From assembly GCA_035041965.1 (NCBI GenBank), contig JAPYMA010000509.1, positions 1 to 64,000 on the forward strand: a DNA stretch of 64,000 nucleotides, read 5' to 3'. Under the pieces are notes generated by a model, which saw nothing but the letters and a program-made list of their open reading frames with translations, had not been told where the DNA came from and did not search any database. A program made the position numbers and the translations under genes. The DNA comes from Anisakis pegreffii (Eukaryota; Nematoda; Chromadorea; Rhabditida; Anisakidae). Positions 1 to 11,936 of this stretch are shown here, piece after piece. The number at the start of each line of letters is the position of its first letter. Within the stretch, counting starts at the first letter, position 1.

Positions 1-52
1 AAACAGATTCCGGGCATTCCGGACGTCAAGGTGATTCCGCAAAGTTGACATT
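1..52. repeat. Left arm of a 52-bp inverted repeat (cut by the window edge)
   Basis: Positions 1-52 read the same as the reverse complement of 11,937-11,988 with one mismatch (t at 32 against a). The match stops sharply after the motif GTTGACATT at 52. The left arm starts at the first base of the window, so it may extend further left. Arms this alike 12 kb apart suggest the two ends of a large transposon or of a segmental inversion. No transposase was recognised between them. Confidence 0.75.
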
Positions 53-1437
53 AGAAGTGGAAGAGGAGCAAAATGTAACAACTGGTGAAAATACGACATA
101 TTGTCAAAACCCGTGTGATTCGTTGAAGTTCCTACTGAAACTCTGAGTCGTATTATCTTTTTAAATCTCAGAATAGAGAAAAGTTCAATAGTTCCAATAT
201 ATATACCACGCCAATTGTGGACACAGAACATCATTACTGATCATGCGGAGTGGCATAACTCTCATATCTCAACAATTGACGCCTTACTTCATTGCACTTC
301 TGAGATACCACTGATACCAGCTACAAGATGATATGCAGCTTTCTCCAGAATTTTTGCTCCCACGTCGAAGAGAAAAAATTTTAGAATAATTTAGCAGTAT
401 TAGAGTGACCATCTTCAAACTAACCGTGTCCTCAGGTTTGCCCAGTAACATGGTTATTTCTTCACATCGTTGGATTTCCGCAGATTCTCTAAATTATGAA
501 AAGTATATATGTTGTCGTGCGATTTTGCTTACTCCAAGAAGCATTGATGATTTTCTGGAGCCATCTCACGTATTTGAGCCGCTCGATCCTATACATTGTT
601 TGCGCATTGATCAATTTACGTGAAGAATTAATAATTTCAGGATCATCACTTTTATTCTAACTGTGCTCTCAGGATTGCACGGCAACACATGGCTTTTTTT
701 TCTCAATCATCAGATTCTTCAATTTCAGAAAAGAACAAATGTTATGTGACGCTTTTGTTCACTGATCGAATATTGTCGATCATTTCGATGCAAGCATGCA
801 GAGATACTTTATGTTATTCATTCAGCAGTTTTGTTCAAATTGTCCTTAAGTACTTTATTGCTAGAAAGGGATTTGCTAATCAGAGCGATTCGAGTGCTTA
901 GAAATTGAATGTGTTGAACGTCTCAATTGTATCAGTCATGCTTTCATATGCATTTCTTCTTGATACAAGCTGATAATGATACCAATGAGCAGTATCACAT
1001 GAAAACAATGGAAAACAACCAACACCGATGTGTTGTCAGTACAATGGAATTTCGCAATATGCTTATGAATGCACGACGTCAAAAACGTCATGCGATGTTA
1101 CATACTTACAATGCTTTAAACACGCATGTGTACACCTACGCACGCTCGCATCCGAGGCATGATACCCAAGATTCTCAGACCCTCTGCATCTCTACTCTCT
1201 CGTATATTCTCGTTCTATTTTCTTTCTCACTAGTCATCGCAATACTATTTCGACAATTTTCGGCTTGATGACGAGAGCAAACACCCCACCTGTCCACCGA
1301 TTTTTAGCCACCATGATGGCTTAAATCACTTTCAATTCACTTTCAATAATTCTGTGACTGTTTAAATACATTTTATTTGATTGATACTATACAATTTCAA
1401 TGCCTCCGGATTTCATCCGGAATGGAAAAGCATCTAA
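53..1437. other. Intergenic sequence without a supported gene
   Basis: Only short chance open frames occur here, most with non-ATG starts. I see no splice-bounded coding segment, no RNA gene and no clear repeat. It lies between the left inverted-repeat arm and the fold-back element. Confidence 0.5.
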
Positions 1438-1617
1438 CAAGGGAAGGTCACGAACTTACCCCAACGTTTCGGGGTGAGATACATATCATTCTGTAGGGCT
1501 CGTATAGCTGATTACGAATATGCAAATATTTTTTGCGGCGGACAAGTGGGACGGAAGATATGGCGGGCAAAAGATTTTCAGTGTATTGAAGTGAGATTCT
1601 GAATTAGCATTTTGCAA

Positions 1618-1702
1618 CGGCGGCTTGGCCTAGTGGGTAGTGTGCTAGCAGTAGGTGTGGATGCTTGGTAGTTCCGTTCCGCACGCTGCCGAAATTTTTT
1701 CT
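1618..1702 (+). ncRNA. tRNA-like / SINE-like Pol III unit (degenerate)
   Basis: The 74 nt from 1,618 to 1,691 are framed by CGGCGGC and GCTGCCG, which pair over 7 bp (one G-T) like an acceptor stem. A near-perfect A box, TGGCCTAGTGG, begins at 1,626. A weaker B box, roughly AGTTCCGTTCC, lies about 45 nt downstream. T6 at 1,695-1,700 could end Pol III transcription. The T and anticodon stems pair poorly, so this is more likely a tRNA-derived repeat than a working tRNA. A deleted inverted relative sits in the other arm of the element near 2,362-2,396. Confidence 0.4.
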
Positions 1703-1753
1703 CTTACATTATTTCTAACATATTCAAGTAGTCGTAATATTCTGCAACTTCAC

Positions 1754-1781
1754 TCCCCACAACTTTTCCAAGTTGTGGGGA
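1754..1781. repeat. Perfect 12-bp hairpin, 4-nt loop
   Basis: TCCCCACAACTT (1,754-1,765) is followed by TTCC and its exact complement (1,770-1,781). It lies inside the left arm of the fold-back element, just after the tRNA-like unit. Its role is unknown; it may simply be part of the element's secondary structure. Confidence 0.8.
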
Positions 1782-1833
1782 TGCTTCCAATTTTTATTTT
1801 TTGTTTTTTTTTAAGTTTGATATTTTTTGTTTT

Positions 1834-2172
1834 TCATATCTGATCATAATGGATGTGTCTGTTTACAACAAAATGATCGAAACATAGATGTAGGTTACAG
1901 CAGATATCCAACCGCTCGACAGATATTTCTTTCGGATATTTAAAGCATTCATCCGCAAGATTCACTCGTATGTTATTATTCACGATATTGACTTCCTGAT
2001 CTATCGGCGTGAAAATATTTTGCGTATTTTGGAAGTGGTTTTCAACCAGTTCTGCAATCCGAAGTTTCGGGATTTCAACAGGTACTCTTGGTACGCGTGC
2101 GGATATGTCCAACAGCATCCTGATCAATTTGAAACGCCAGTCCAAGTGTGTTTCCCTCAACAAGTGACTCAA
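1834..2172 (-). pseudogene. Remnant C-terminal end of a transposon-encoded protein (Cys/His motif)
   Basis: A 112-codon open frame reads leftward to a stop near the left terminal repeat. It ends with the Cys/His-rich string CNLHLCFDHFVVNRHIHYDQ. The other arm carries the same tail reading rightward (plus strand, stop at 2,287-2,289), there preceded by KCSYC. The C-x2-C-x4-C-x2-H-F pattern looks like a zinc-binding tail of a transposase, but I do not recognise the family. Two copies of the same 3' end facing outward suggest how the fold-back element formed. The nominal start codon is not ATG. Confidence 0.35.
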
Positions 2173-2552
2173 GATTGTGATATAGATCGTTGTGATCAGT
2201 TATCCTTTGTAAAATGTTCTTATTGTAACCTATATCTATGTTTCGATCATTTTGTTGTAAACAGACACATCCATTATGATCACATATGAAAAACGAAAAA
2301 TATCAAACCAAAAATAAAGAGTGAAATCCAAGAGTTGTGAGAGCCCCGCAGAATGTGAATGGCAGCAAAAAAACTCGGCAGCGACAATGCTGGCACACTA
2401 CCCACTAAAATTTTAGCTATCAATTGAAAAATAATTCAAAATCGCTATTGCCTTCCGTCCCGCCTCAAAAAATATTTGCATAGTCGTAATCAGCTATACG
2501 AGCCCTATCGCATCTCACGAAACGTTGGGGTAAGTTCGACCTTCCCTTGTAA

Positions 2553-4453
2553 GATCCGAGAGAATGATCTCGGCGAAATATCGTGTTTTTTTCCACTGAT
2601 GTTGCTATTCACTCGCTAGTGATATGATATAATAATATGCGCATGCTTTGTTGATCACTTCGTTGTGATCATAATGTACATTCTATGATCTCTTAATGGT
2701 ACCATACCAATTGATCACCACAGATCATATCGCTATGATTGATTGCCTTGCTCATTCACTGTTCATTTATTTCGCTTTTATACGTTTTGTGCGGTGCAGT
2801 TGTGGTGCGTAATGTATTTCTGTATATGTTCTTCATGTTTTTAGTTCGATCATGTATTTTCTCGTGCAATTCAGAATTGCGCCGTAGATATTTTGAGATC
2901 ACATAATCCTCCAATTTTTCATATTTTTAGTATCATATCGCTTGCTAGGTTGATCGCTCGGATTGTATTGAAAATAACTTGAGGAAAACTGTGAATTAAT
3001 CATTTAATACTGTTCCAGATCAGAGGTGATCGAGATCGGAAAAACTGTGACAGTTTAAACGATACTGTCACCGGTCGTCATTTCAAATCAAAGGTGAGGA
3101 ATTGGATCATTTCTGTGGTGGTATAATTTGTTTGTTGGTGATATGAAATGACTTTATTGTAAATCAATCTTGTTAATTACTCTTGATCTGGCAGAAATGT
3201 ATCGTGTGTTCCTTAAGTATGGATATTGTGTGAATATTCTCTGTTAGATGGGTTGGTGTATAAAACAGTTGTGTGATAACAGACATAATATTGATAGAGA
3301 TGTTGATATTTCGGATAAAGTAGCAATGCGACATTTACTTGAAAATGATACACCTTGTCAGCATTCAATCGTCATCCAATTCCAGGTAAATTTGCGGGTT
3401 GATCGTTCCATCAGGATGACGGGAGACGGCAAACGACGGTGATGGGTCGACGATCGACAGACTTGGCGTTATCACTTCAACTGCGTCAATATCCCATTGG
3501 TTGATCAATATTCAGCAATATCGCCTGGATATACCAAATCAAAACAACAGCAATCAACAACTCAACGAATACTCAATTCAATATTATTCATGCAACAAAT
3601 ATTACACAGAAGCGTAACAAGTACAAATACAACAAATACAAACTCAACAATATTATTCAACAATATGCAACAAATATTACACCGTGGCGCAAAGAAGCGT
3701 CAGGTTAGTAGTTTCAAACTTGTACTTAGGGACACAGAATAAAATTCAGTCGTGGTCAGTGACCACTTTTTTAATCACTTCATTCTTTTTTTCTTTAATT
3801 CATTTATGATTATTGTGAATAATGTTTGTATGTGTTGAGAACAATTAAGTATAGATGACAATACAGTGACAAATATTACAGTGTATTGTTCAATGTTATT
3901 ATTGTCGATGATAAATTTGTGAAGGTATTAATGATGCTTCATATGTTTTAACTGGGGGGATTTTTTAGTACTTTTTAATTGAACTGTTAATGTTATTTGC
4001 GTTACGTTACCATCATTGCTATGTATTATTGTTATTGTCACTGTATTGTCAAATGTTGAGAAGTTTAGGTCATTTGAAACAATTTGATATTAAAGGAAAA
4101 ATATTGTAAATTCTGACTCAGATTATTACCTATTGAATTTAGTTTTCTATTTATTCTTTAATGTTATGAATTAACTGAATTGCATGTTACATATAATGTA
4201 TATATTCATGTATCATTGCCACAAATTATCATGTATGTTTTCATTATTTATTTATTTATTTATTCATTTTGTACATTCATTGTTATTGTGAATATGGTAA
4301 ACCTTTTTATCCGGGATGTGGGTAGGGCGAAGGAGGGATGCGGCACGTAATGACCCGCTTAACTCCGGAGTCAGAGGTAGGGACTTGGACTGGCTATAGA
4401 TATGGCCCATCCCACCTGATTGAAATTTTTTTCTGTTTTTGCATTCCACCATT
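2553..4453. other. Intergenic AT-rich sequence with small palindromes
   Basis: There is no supported gene. It contains GATCA-rich palindromes, for example TGATCAC/GTGATCA at 2,652-2,671 and TGACAGT/ACTGTCA at 3,048-3,070. A CAA-rich low-complexity stretch (about 3,540-3,700) carries a direct repeat of the string ATGCAACAAATATTACAC near 3,590 and 3,665. The stretch from about 4,300 is noticeably more GC-rich than its surroundings, without a recognisable product. Confidence 0.5.
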
Positions 4454-4479
4454 CCCCTCCCCCCTCCCTCCCTCTCCCC
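4454..4479 (-). other. G-quadruplex-capable tract
   Basis: The plus strand shows C4-T-C6-T-C3-T-C3-TCT-C4. The minus strand therefore carries five runs of at least three G with loops of 1-3 nt, a canonical quadruplex pattern. It stands out in this AT-rich setting and lies about 500 bp before the satellite array. No function can be assigned. Confidence 0.65.
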
Positions 4480-4949
4480 AATGTGGACTCTATTACGTGA
4501 ATCTGTGTTGGACTCTAGCATAGATCTGAGACCAGCACATTTGCTGATGTATGGAGGTAGCTGTTCCAGCTTAACTTAATTTGATTAAACTAGTCATAAC
4601 ATTGACTAGACTTAGCTTCACTGAGACTGTATTATAAGCTGAATGAGCAAAAACTTTGAAACGACTTGACTGGAAATTCATCACGTGTTGACTTGAGTTG
4701 ATGTAGCGATTAGCGGGCTTCGACTATGCTTAGTCAAGTGTTAGTTCAACATTATTTTGAGTCATATTATCATGCAATTTAGAGGAATACTTAGCTATCT
4801 ATGGACAACCTGACGCAATATCCTAGTCATGTAATGGCTGAGAAAAGCTCTCGAAATTGGTCTCTTCTTATATGTAGAGGTGTCACATCGGAGAATACAT
4901 AGTTTGTTGCGAGAAGAGTTGTGACTGGAGTTGATAATACTTGCACTGG

Positions 4950-7900
4950 CATATGAAACGAGAAAACCATCCCTATAAAATTGAGTTTTACGAACGTAGG
5001 GTATGAATGGCCTCATGACGTTAGCAGTAGGTCTGGAAAGTTCACCTGGACCGCTCACCTGTAGAGACGAGTTGCTGACTGGTGACTCGTCTTCCTCGTA
5101 GTGCTGTTTGATAACAGCTGGAATAAAGTTCCAATGTTATCAAATGTGTTATGAGGAGAAATCTCTAAGGTGTTTGTGGTTACTCGCCGAAGCTTATCTA
5201 TTAGCTAGTGTCATGGTGGCATTTCATACACTTCTATGATACAATCCTTATTTCCCTTGCCAGTGCAGCTATTGTCTTTCATTAGTGCTAATAAGGTACT
5301 TGATGTCTTTGAGTAATCATTTCAAATGAGAGGAGAGACATTATAGGTTCTTCAGTTTTGTTTCGATAGCTACACTGGCATATGAAAGGAACAAAAATAT
5401 CCCTATAAAACTGAGTTTTACGAACGTAGGGTATGAATGGCCTCATGACGTTAGCGGTAGGTCTGGAAAGTTCGCCTGGACCGCTCACCTGTAGAGACGA
5501 GTTGCTGACTGGTGACTCGTCTTCCTCGTAGTGCTGTTTGATAACAGCTGGAATAAAGTTCCAATGTTATCAAATGTGTTATGAGGAGAAATCTCTCAGG
5601 TGTTTGTGGTTACTCGCCGAAGCTTATCTATTAGCTAGTGTCATGGTGGCATTTCATACACTTCTATGATACAATCCTTATTTCCCTTGCCAGTGCAGCT
5701 ATTGTCTTTCATTAGTGCTAATAAGGTACTTGATGTCTTTGAGTAATCATTTCAAATGAGAGGAGAGACATTATAGGTTCTTCAGTTTTGTTTCGATAGC
5801 TACACTGGCATATGAAAGGAACAAAAATATCCCTATAAAACTGAGTTTTACGAACGTAGGGTATGAATGGCCTCATGACGTTAGCGGTAGGTCTGGAAAG
5901 TTCGCCTGGACCGCTCACCTGTAGAGACGAGTTGCTGACTGGTGACTCGTCTTCCTCGTAGTGCTGTTTGATAACAGCTGGAATAAAGTTCCAATGTTAT
6001 CAAATGTGTTATGAGGAGAAATCTCTCAGGTGTTTGTGGTTACTCGCCGAAGCTTATCTATTAGCTAGTGTCATGGTGGCATTTCATACACTTCTATGAT
6101 ACAATCCTTATTTCCCTTGCCAGTGCAGCTATTGTCTTTCATTAGTGCTAATAAGGTACTTGATGTCTTTGAGTAATCATTTCAAATGAGAGGAGAGACA
6201 TTATAGGTTCTTCAGTTTTGTTTCGATAGCTACACTGGCATATGAAAGGAACAAAAATATCCCTATAAAACTGAGTTTTACGAACGTAGGGTATGAATGG
6301 CCTCATGACGTTAGCGGTAGGTCTGGAAAGTTCGCCTGGACCGCTCACCTGTAGAGACGAGTTGCTGACTGGTGACTCGTCTTCCTCGTAGTGCTGTTTG
6401 ATAACAGCTGGAATAAAGTTCCAATGTTATCAAATGTGTTATGAGGAGAAATCTCTCAGGTGTTTGTGGTTACTCGCCGAAGCTTATCTATTAGCTAGTG
6501 TCATGGTGGCATTTCATACACTTCTATGATACAATCCTTATTTCCCTTGCCAGTGCAGCTATTGTCTTTCATTAGTGCTAATAAGGTACTTGATGTCTTT
6601 GAGTAATCATTTCAAATGAGAGGAGAGACATTATAGGTTCTTCAGTTTTGTTTCGATAGCTACACTGGCATATGAAAGGAACAAAAATATCCCTATAAAA
6701 CTGAGTTTTACGAACGTAGGGTATGAATGGCCTCATGACGTTAGCGGTAGGTCTGGAAAGTTCGCCTGGACCGCTCACCTGTAGAGACGAGTTGCTGACT
6801 GGTGACTCGTCTTCCTCGTAGTGCTGTTTGATAACAGCTGGAATAAAGTTCCAATGTTATCAAATGTGTTATGAGGAGAAATCTCTCAGGTGTTTGTGGT
6901 TACTCGCCGAAGCTTATCTATTAGCTAGTGTCATGGTGGCATTTCATACACTTCTATGATACAATCCTTATTTCCCTTGCCAGTGCAGCTATTGTCTTTC
7001 ATTAGTGCTAATAAGGTACTTGATGTCTTTGAGTAATCATTTCAAATGAGAGGAGAGACATTATAGGTTCTTCAGTTTTGTTTCGATAGCTACACTGGCA
7101 TATGAAAGGAACAAAAATATCCCTATAAAACTGAGTTTTACGAACGTAGGGTATGAATGGCCTCATGACGTTAGCGGTAGGTCTGGAAAGTTCGCCTGGA
7201 CCGCTCACCTGTAGAGACGAGTTGCTGACTGGTGACTCGTCTTCCTCGTAGTGCTGTTTGATAACAGCTGGAATAAAGTTCCAATGTTATCAAATGTGTT
7301 ATGAGGAGAAATCTCTCAGGTGTTTGTGGTTACTCGCCGAAGCTTATCTATTAGCTAGTGTCATGGTGGCATTTCATACACTTCTATGATACAATCCTTA
7401 TTTCCCTTGCCAGTGCAGCTATTGTCTTTCATTAGTGCTAATAAGGTACTTGATGTCTTTGAGTAATCATTTCAAATGAGAGGAGAGACATTATAGGTTC
7501 TTCAGTTTTGTTTCGATAGCTACACTGGCATATGAAAGGAACAAAAATATCCCTATAAAACTGAGTTTTACGAACGTAGGGTATGAATGGCCTCATGACG
7601 TTAGCGGTAGGTCTGGAAAGTTCGCCTGGACCGCTCACCTGTAGAGACGAGTTGCTGACTGGTGACTCGTCTTCCTCGTAGTGCTGTTTGATAACAGCTG
7701 GAATAAAGTTCCAATGTTATCAAATGTGTTATGAGGAGAAATCTCTCAGGTGTTTGTGGTTACTCGCCGAAGCTTATCTATTAGCTAGTGTCATGGTGGC
7801 ATTTCATACACTTCTATGATACAATCCTTATTTCCCTTGCCAGTGCAGCTATTGTCTTTCATTAGTGCTAATAAGGTACTTGATGTCTTTGAGTAATCAT

Positions 7901-9597
7901 TTCAAATGAGAGGAGAGACATTATAGGTTCTTCAGTTTTGTTTCGATAGCTACACTGGCATATGAAAGGAACAAAAATATCCCTATAAAACTGAGTTTTA
8001 CGAACGTAGGGTATGAATGGCCTCATGACGTTAGCGGTAGGTCTGGAAAGTTCGCCTGGACCGCTCACCTGTAGAGACGAGTTGCTGACTGGTGACTCGT
8101 CTTCCTCGTAGTGCTGTTTGATAACAGCTGGAATAAAGTTCCAATGTTATCAAATGTGTTATGAGGAGAAATCTCTCAGGTGTTTGTGGTTACTCGCCGA
8201 AGCTTATCTATTAGCTAGTGTCATGGTGGCATTTCATACACTTCTATGATACAATCCTTATTTCCCTTGCCAGTGCAGCTATTGTCTTTCATTAGTGCTA
8301 ATAAGGTACTTGATGTCTTTGAGTAATCATTTCAAATGAGAGGAGAGACATTATAGGTTCTTCAGTTTTGTTTCGATAGCTACACTGGCATATGAAAGGA
8401 ACAAAAATATCCCTATAAAACTGAGTTTTACGAACGTAGGGTATGAATGGCCTCATGACGTTAGCGGTAGGTCTGGAAAGTTCGCCTGGACCGCTCACCT
8501 GTAGAGACGAGTTGCTGACTGGTGACTCGTCTTCCTCGTAGTGCTGTTTGATAACAGCTGGAATAAAGTTCCAATGTTATCAAATGTGTTATGAGGAGAA
8601 ATCTCTCAGGTGTTTGTGGTTACTCGCCGAAGCTTATCTATTAGCTAGTGTCATGGTGGCATTTCATACACTTCTATGATACAATCCTTATTTCCCTTGC
8701 CAGTGCAGCTATTGTCTTTCATTAGTGCTAATAAGGTACTTGATGTCTTTGAGTAATCATTTCAAATGAGAGGAGAGACATTATAGGTTCTTCAGTTTTG
8801 TTTCGATAGCTACACTGGCATATGAAAGGAACAAAAATATCCCTATAAAACTGAGTTTTACGAACGTAGGGTATGAATGGCCTCATGACGTTAGCGGTAG
8901 GTCTGGAAAGTTCGCCTGGACCGCTCACCTGTAGAGACGAGTTGCTGACTGGTGACTCGTCTTCCTCGTAGTGCTGTTTGATAACAGCTGGAATAAAGTT
9001 CCAATGTTATCAAATGTGTTATGAGGAGAAATCTCTCAGGTGTTTGTGGTTACTCGCCGAAGCTTATCTATTAGCTAGTGTCATGGTGGCATTTCATACA
9101 CTTCTATGATACAATCCTTATTTCCCTTGCCAGTGCAGCTATTGTCTTTCATTAGTGCTAATAAGGTACTTGATGTCTTTGAGTAATCATTTCAAATGAG
9201 AGGAGAGACATTATAGGTTCTTCAGTTTTGTTTCGATAGCTACACTGGCATATGAAAGGAACAAAAATATCCCTATAAAACTGAGTTTTACGAACGTAGG
9301 GTATGAATGGCCTCATGACGTTAGCGGTAGGTCTGGAAAGTTCGCCTGGACCGCTCACCTGTAGAGACGAGTTGCTGACTGGTGACTCGTCTTCCTCGTA
9401 GTGCTGTTTGATAACAGCTGGAATAAAGTTCCAATGTTATCAAATGTGTTATGAGGAGAAATCTCTCAGGTGTTTGTGGTTACTCGCCGAAGCTTATCTA
9501 TTAGCTAGTGTCATGGTGGCATTTCATACACTTCTATGATACAATCCTTATTTCCCTTGCCAGTGCAGCTATTGTCTTTCATTAGTGCTAATAAGGT
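4950..9597. repeat. Tandem satellite array, 430-bp unit, about 10.8 copies
   Basis: The sequence repeats with an exact 430-bp period from about 5,300 to 9,597, and the ten later units look identical by eye. A first unit (about 4,950-5,290) differs by a few substitutions (for example near 5,027, 5,043 and 5,168) and diverges upstream of about 4,980. The array stops abruptly after ATAAGGTA at 9,597. The minus strand has a 66-codon open frame in every unit, but it begins at GTG, so I read it as a by-product of the repeat. No 5S rRNA, spliced-leader or snRNA sequence was recognised in the unit. Near-identity implies recent homogenisation, and the true copy number may differ from the assembled one. 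Confidence 0.95.
5495..5588. ncRNA. Twin hairpins in each satellite unit (representative copy)
   Basis: Hairpin 1 is AGACGAGT / ACTCGTCT with a 12-nt loop (5,495-5,522). Hairpin 2 (5,522-5,588) nests three stems: TTCCTCGTA with TATGAGGAG (9 pairs, two of them G-U), TTTGATAAC with GTTATCAAA (9 perfect pairs), and TGGAA with TTCCA around the loop TAAAG. The same bases could instead form GCTGTT/AACAGC. The structure recurs every 430 bp, and this segment is unchanged in the diverged first unit. It could be a transcribed structured RNA, a cruciform, or a relic of the sequence that was amplified. No ribozyme core was found. Confidence 0.5.
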
Positions 9598-11936
9598 AAC
9601 TTTGAAAAATCCATTCAAATGGGATATGAAGCGTTATGGGTTTTTCAGTTTGCTAACTGAGAGATATTTAAATACCAGCAAATTTTAGAGTCATCGCCTC
9701 TGTTCTTAATAGTCGACCACTTTCGAGAGCTTATATCTCCAGCCAGGGTTGGACAGACAACTGGGGTTTGAACTAGGCATAGTGGTTAGAATTTTCTCTT
9801 GATCGCTAACACAAGGTCTTGCCAGGCTTGGAATAAGTTGATGTGTGTGTTCCCAGTACGGTATTTTGGAAATAGTAGTTTTGGGGTTTTATTGCGAAAT
9901 TTTCTGATAGTATATAATTCGAGCACTCACATGATCACTTGAGGAATAGAAAGGCAGATAGCATTCTCCAGATTGCTCTTATATTTTGTGTAGACGGAGG
10001 CAATACAATCTTCAAGCTTCACTTAACAGCTGCTTAACTTGACCTCAAACTGATTTCAAGCTGAACCGAAATGACTTCAGCTCGCTTGATTGCATTTCGT
10101 TTTCAACGTGTTCTTTCAAAATTTGTTCATGTTAACTAGTTTTGGATTGTTCGATGTAAGCATTGAAATCTCGTGTTGATGTTAATTTCTGTATGATTGT
10201 TCTGTTGCTGTTGTTGTTGTTTACGTGATTGTTTTGCACTGTTGTTGATGTGATTATTTCATGCTTTCGTGCCTTCATCGCTCTGTTTGATGCTGTCGCG
10301 CCATGCATAATGAGGGGAAGTATTGCTAGGCATGATATGATAGGATTCCATAATTGAGACAGAATCGCAAAGTGCCTAGAGAACCCCGCAAAAACAATCC
10401 GGATGTCACATGATAGGGACATGTTCCAGTTTCAGGCTCTTGCCTAAACGTAAGCTCATAACTTTGCTGAGATTAGGATAAATATGAAAATCTGAATGGT
10501 GTGTGGCGCGACGGCTGCATAAACGTTTTTCCACGTGTTACCACACATCACACCGAACAAGCTGAAAGGATCGGCGAGTACCGGTTTAGGATTGTCGAGA
10601 CGGCAGCTGTTGTGTTTGTGTTGATAAATTCGGTGAAATTCAGGTTCAGTATAGGTTCTAGTCTTGACACGAGTGGCTTGCATGAATTCAAGTGCAGTGT
10701 AGGTTCTAGGATTGTTTGCATCGCAGTTGGAGACTAGGAACTTGAAATTTAAAGGCTTATCAAAATATCGATATGAGAAGTCACTTTGAAAATATGTTAA
10801 TGCAACAGTGTTAGCAATTCAGCAAAGTGTAACTGAAACGAGTGATCACATATAAAGGGACATTTCATGAGAAGATCATCACACATATCTTTAGCATGGT
10901 AAAGAATGAATGAGATTCTTCCGAAAAACGTGACGATATGAGAAGAAAACGAATAGGAGCCCTCGAATAAGATGGCAGACTTTCTCGGAAGGAGATAGAG
11001 TTTACGAAAGGCATCTTCAAAAGACACTTAGCATAGCATAGGAAGGATGAAGCAATATTAAGAATACAGCATTTATAATAGGACGTTTAATGCATGTTAG
11101 CGTAAGTCCTGAGATGACATCTATAAGATTGAACGAGTGTCATTGTTTGAACATTAGAGATACGCACAGGAAAGGCTGCCGTCTCTGACGTGGAGGACGC
11201 GTTACTTCGAAAAAAACCTTCTTCGTTTCTCGTCGAGCGACCATGGGTCAGGCTTCGTGTCGGTATCTTAAACAGTATGTTGTTAGCGGTTCTTAGCGTA
11301 CATGCTCCTATTTCATCTATCAACTAAATACTGAATGAGGCAATTCATGAGCGTAATCACAGGGGAGCAACGGCAACTGGAATAGTAAATTTCTCTAGCT
11401 GACCGTCACTTCATCTTCTTCCCTGGTAGAAGCATGCAAATCCTCAGGTCGATCTACCAAGTAGCCAGTGAAAACACCGTCAGTATCTCGAGAATGCCGA
11501 TTTGGAGCTCATAGGGGGTATGTATGGTCAGGAGTTTTGTGAAGTTCCGCAGCGAGGTGATTTTCCGCTCATTTTTCGATAATTTGGGTACCAACCGATT
11601 TGGAGTAATGAGTGGACTACAAAAAATAGAAGTTTGTGGCATTTCGATAGACGTGATGTGAAAAAACTGCTTCCAGAAGAACAGTCATTCTCAATGCTAC
11701 ATTTGTTTCACACTATTGTTCCATCGCACTGAGGGTCGCAGGTTCAACTCCGCAGAGCGCCAATGATTTTTGGCATTTTTCGGTTGGATGTTTCCAAAAA
11801 CTTTTCGAATCCGCAAAATTTTTGCCATTATTCAAACGAGCGATTTTTTTTGAATATCGGTCGGCTCTCGAAACGAATTGAAGCGTTGTTGAACTTTGAG
11901 TGCTTGCTTTATGTTCCACTCTTTAATATACATCAT
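9598..11936. other. Intergenic sequence with tRNA-like fragments
   Basis: No gene is supported. Near 9,776 the string AGGCATAGTGGTTAGA resembles a tRNA A box and D arm but has no matching 3' half. Near 11,741 GGTTCAACTCC is a perfect B box, followed by GAGCGCCA like a tRNA 3' end, but its T stem does not pair and no A box or acceptor partner lies upstream. Both look like SINE or tRNA-derived debris. Confidence 0.4.

Larger units (their letters stand above)
1438..2549. mobile_element. Fold-back (MITE-like) DNA transposon with TAA target duplication
   Basis: The ends are inverted repeats: CAAGGGAAGGTC at 1,438 and its complement ending at 2,549. The similarity extends more than 100 bp inward, through a shared stretch reading GGGCTCGTATAGCTGATTAC near 1,496 and its complement near 2,490. 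A direct TAA flanks each end (1,435-1,437 and 2,550-2,552). A second inverted match lies further in (about 1,842-1,900 against 2,227-2,281), so the element is close to a palindrome with unequal arms and a unique centre of about 320 bp. A 3-bp TAA duplication fits the TWA preference of PIF/Harbinger elements, but the superfamily is inferred from that alone. The copy is non-autonomous. Confidence 0.75.

Noticed and set aside
5288..9358. Ten identical 66-residue minus-strand open frames, one per satellite unit
   Set aside because: They begin at GTG, have no ATG, splice support or family, and repeat only because the DNA repeats.
4950..9597. 5S rRNA / spliced-leader gene cluster or CRISPR array
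   Set aside because: The 430-bp period and nematode context invite the 5S/SL1 idea, but neither 5S nor spliced-leader sequence nor an Sm site is recognisable. Units are identical throughout with no variable spacers, so it is not a CRISPR array.
11713..11768. Possible tRNA gene (perfect B box GGTTCAACTCC and GAGCGCCA end)
   Set aside because: The T stem does not pair, and no A box or 5' acceptor partner exists upstream.
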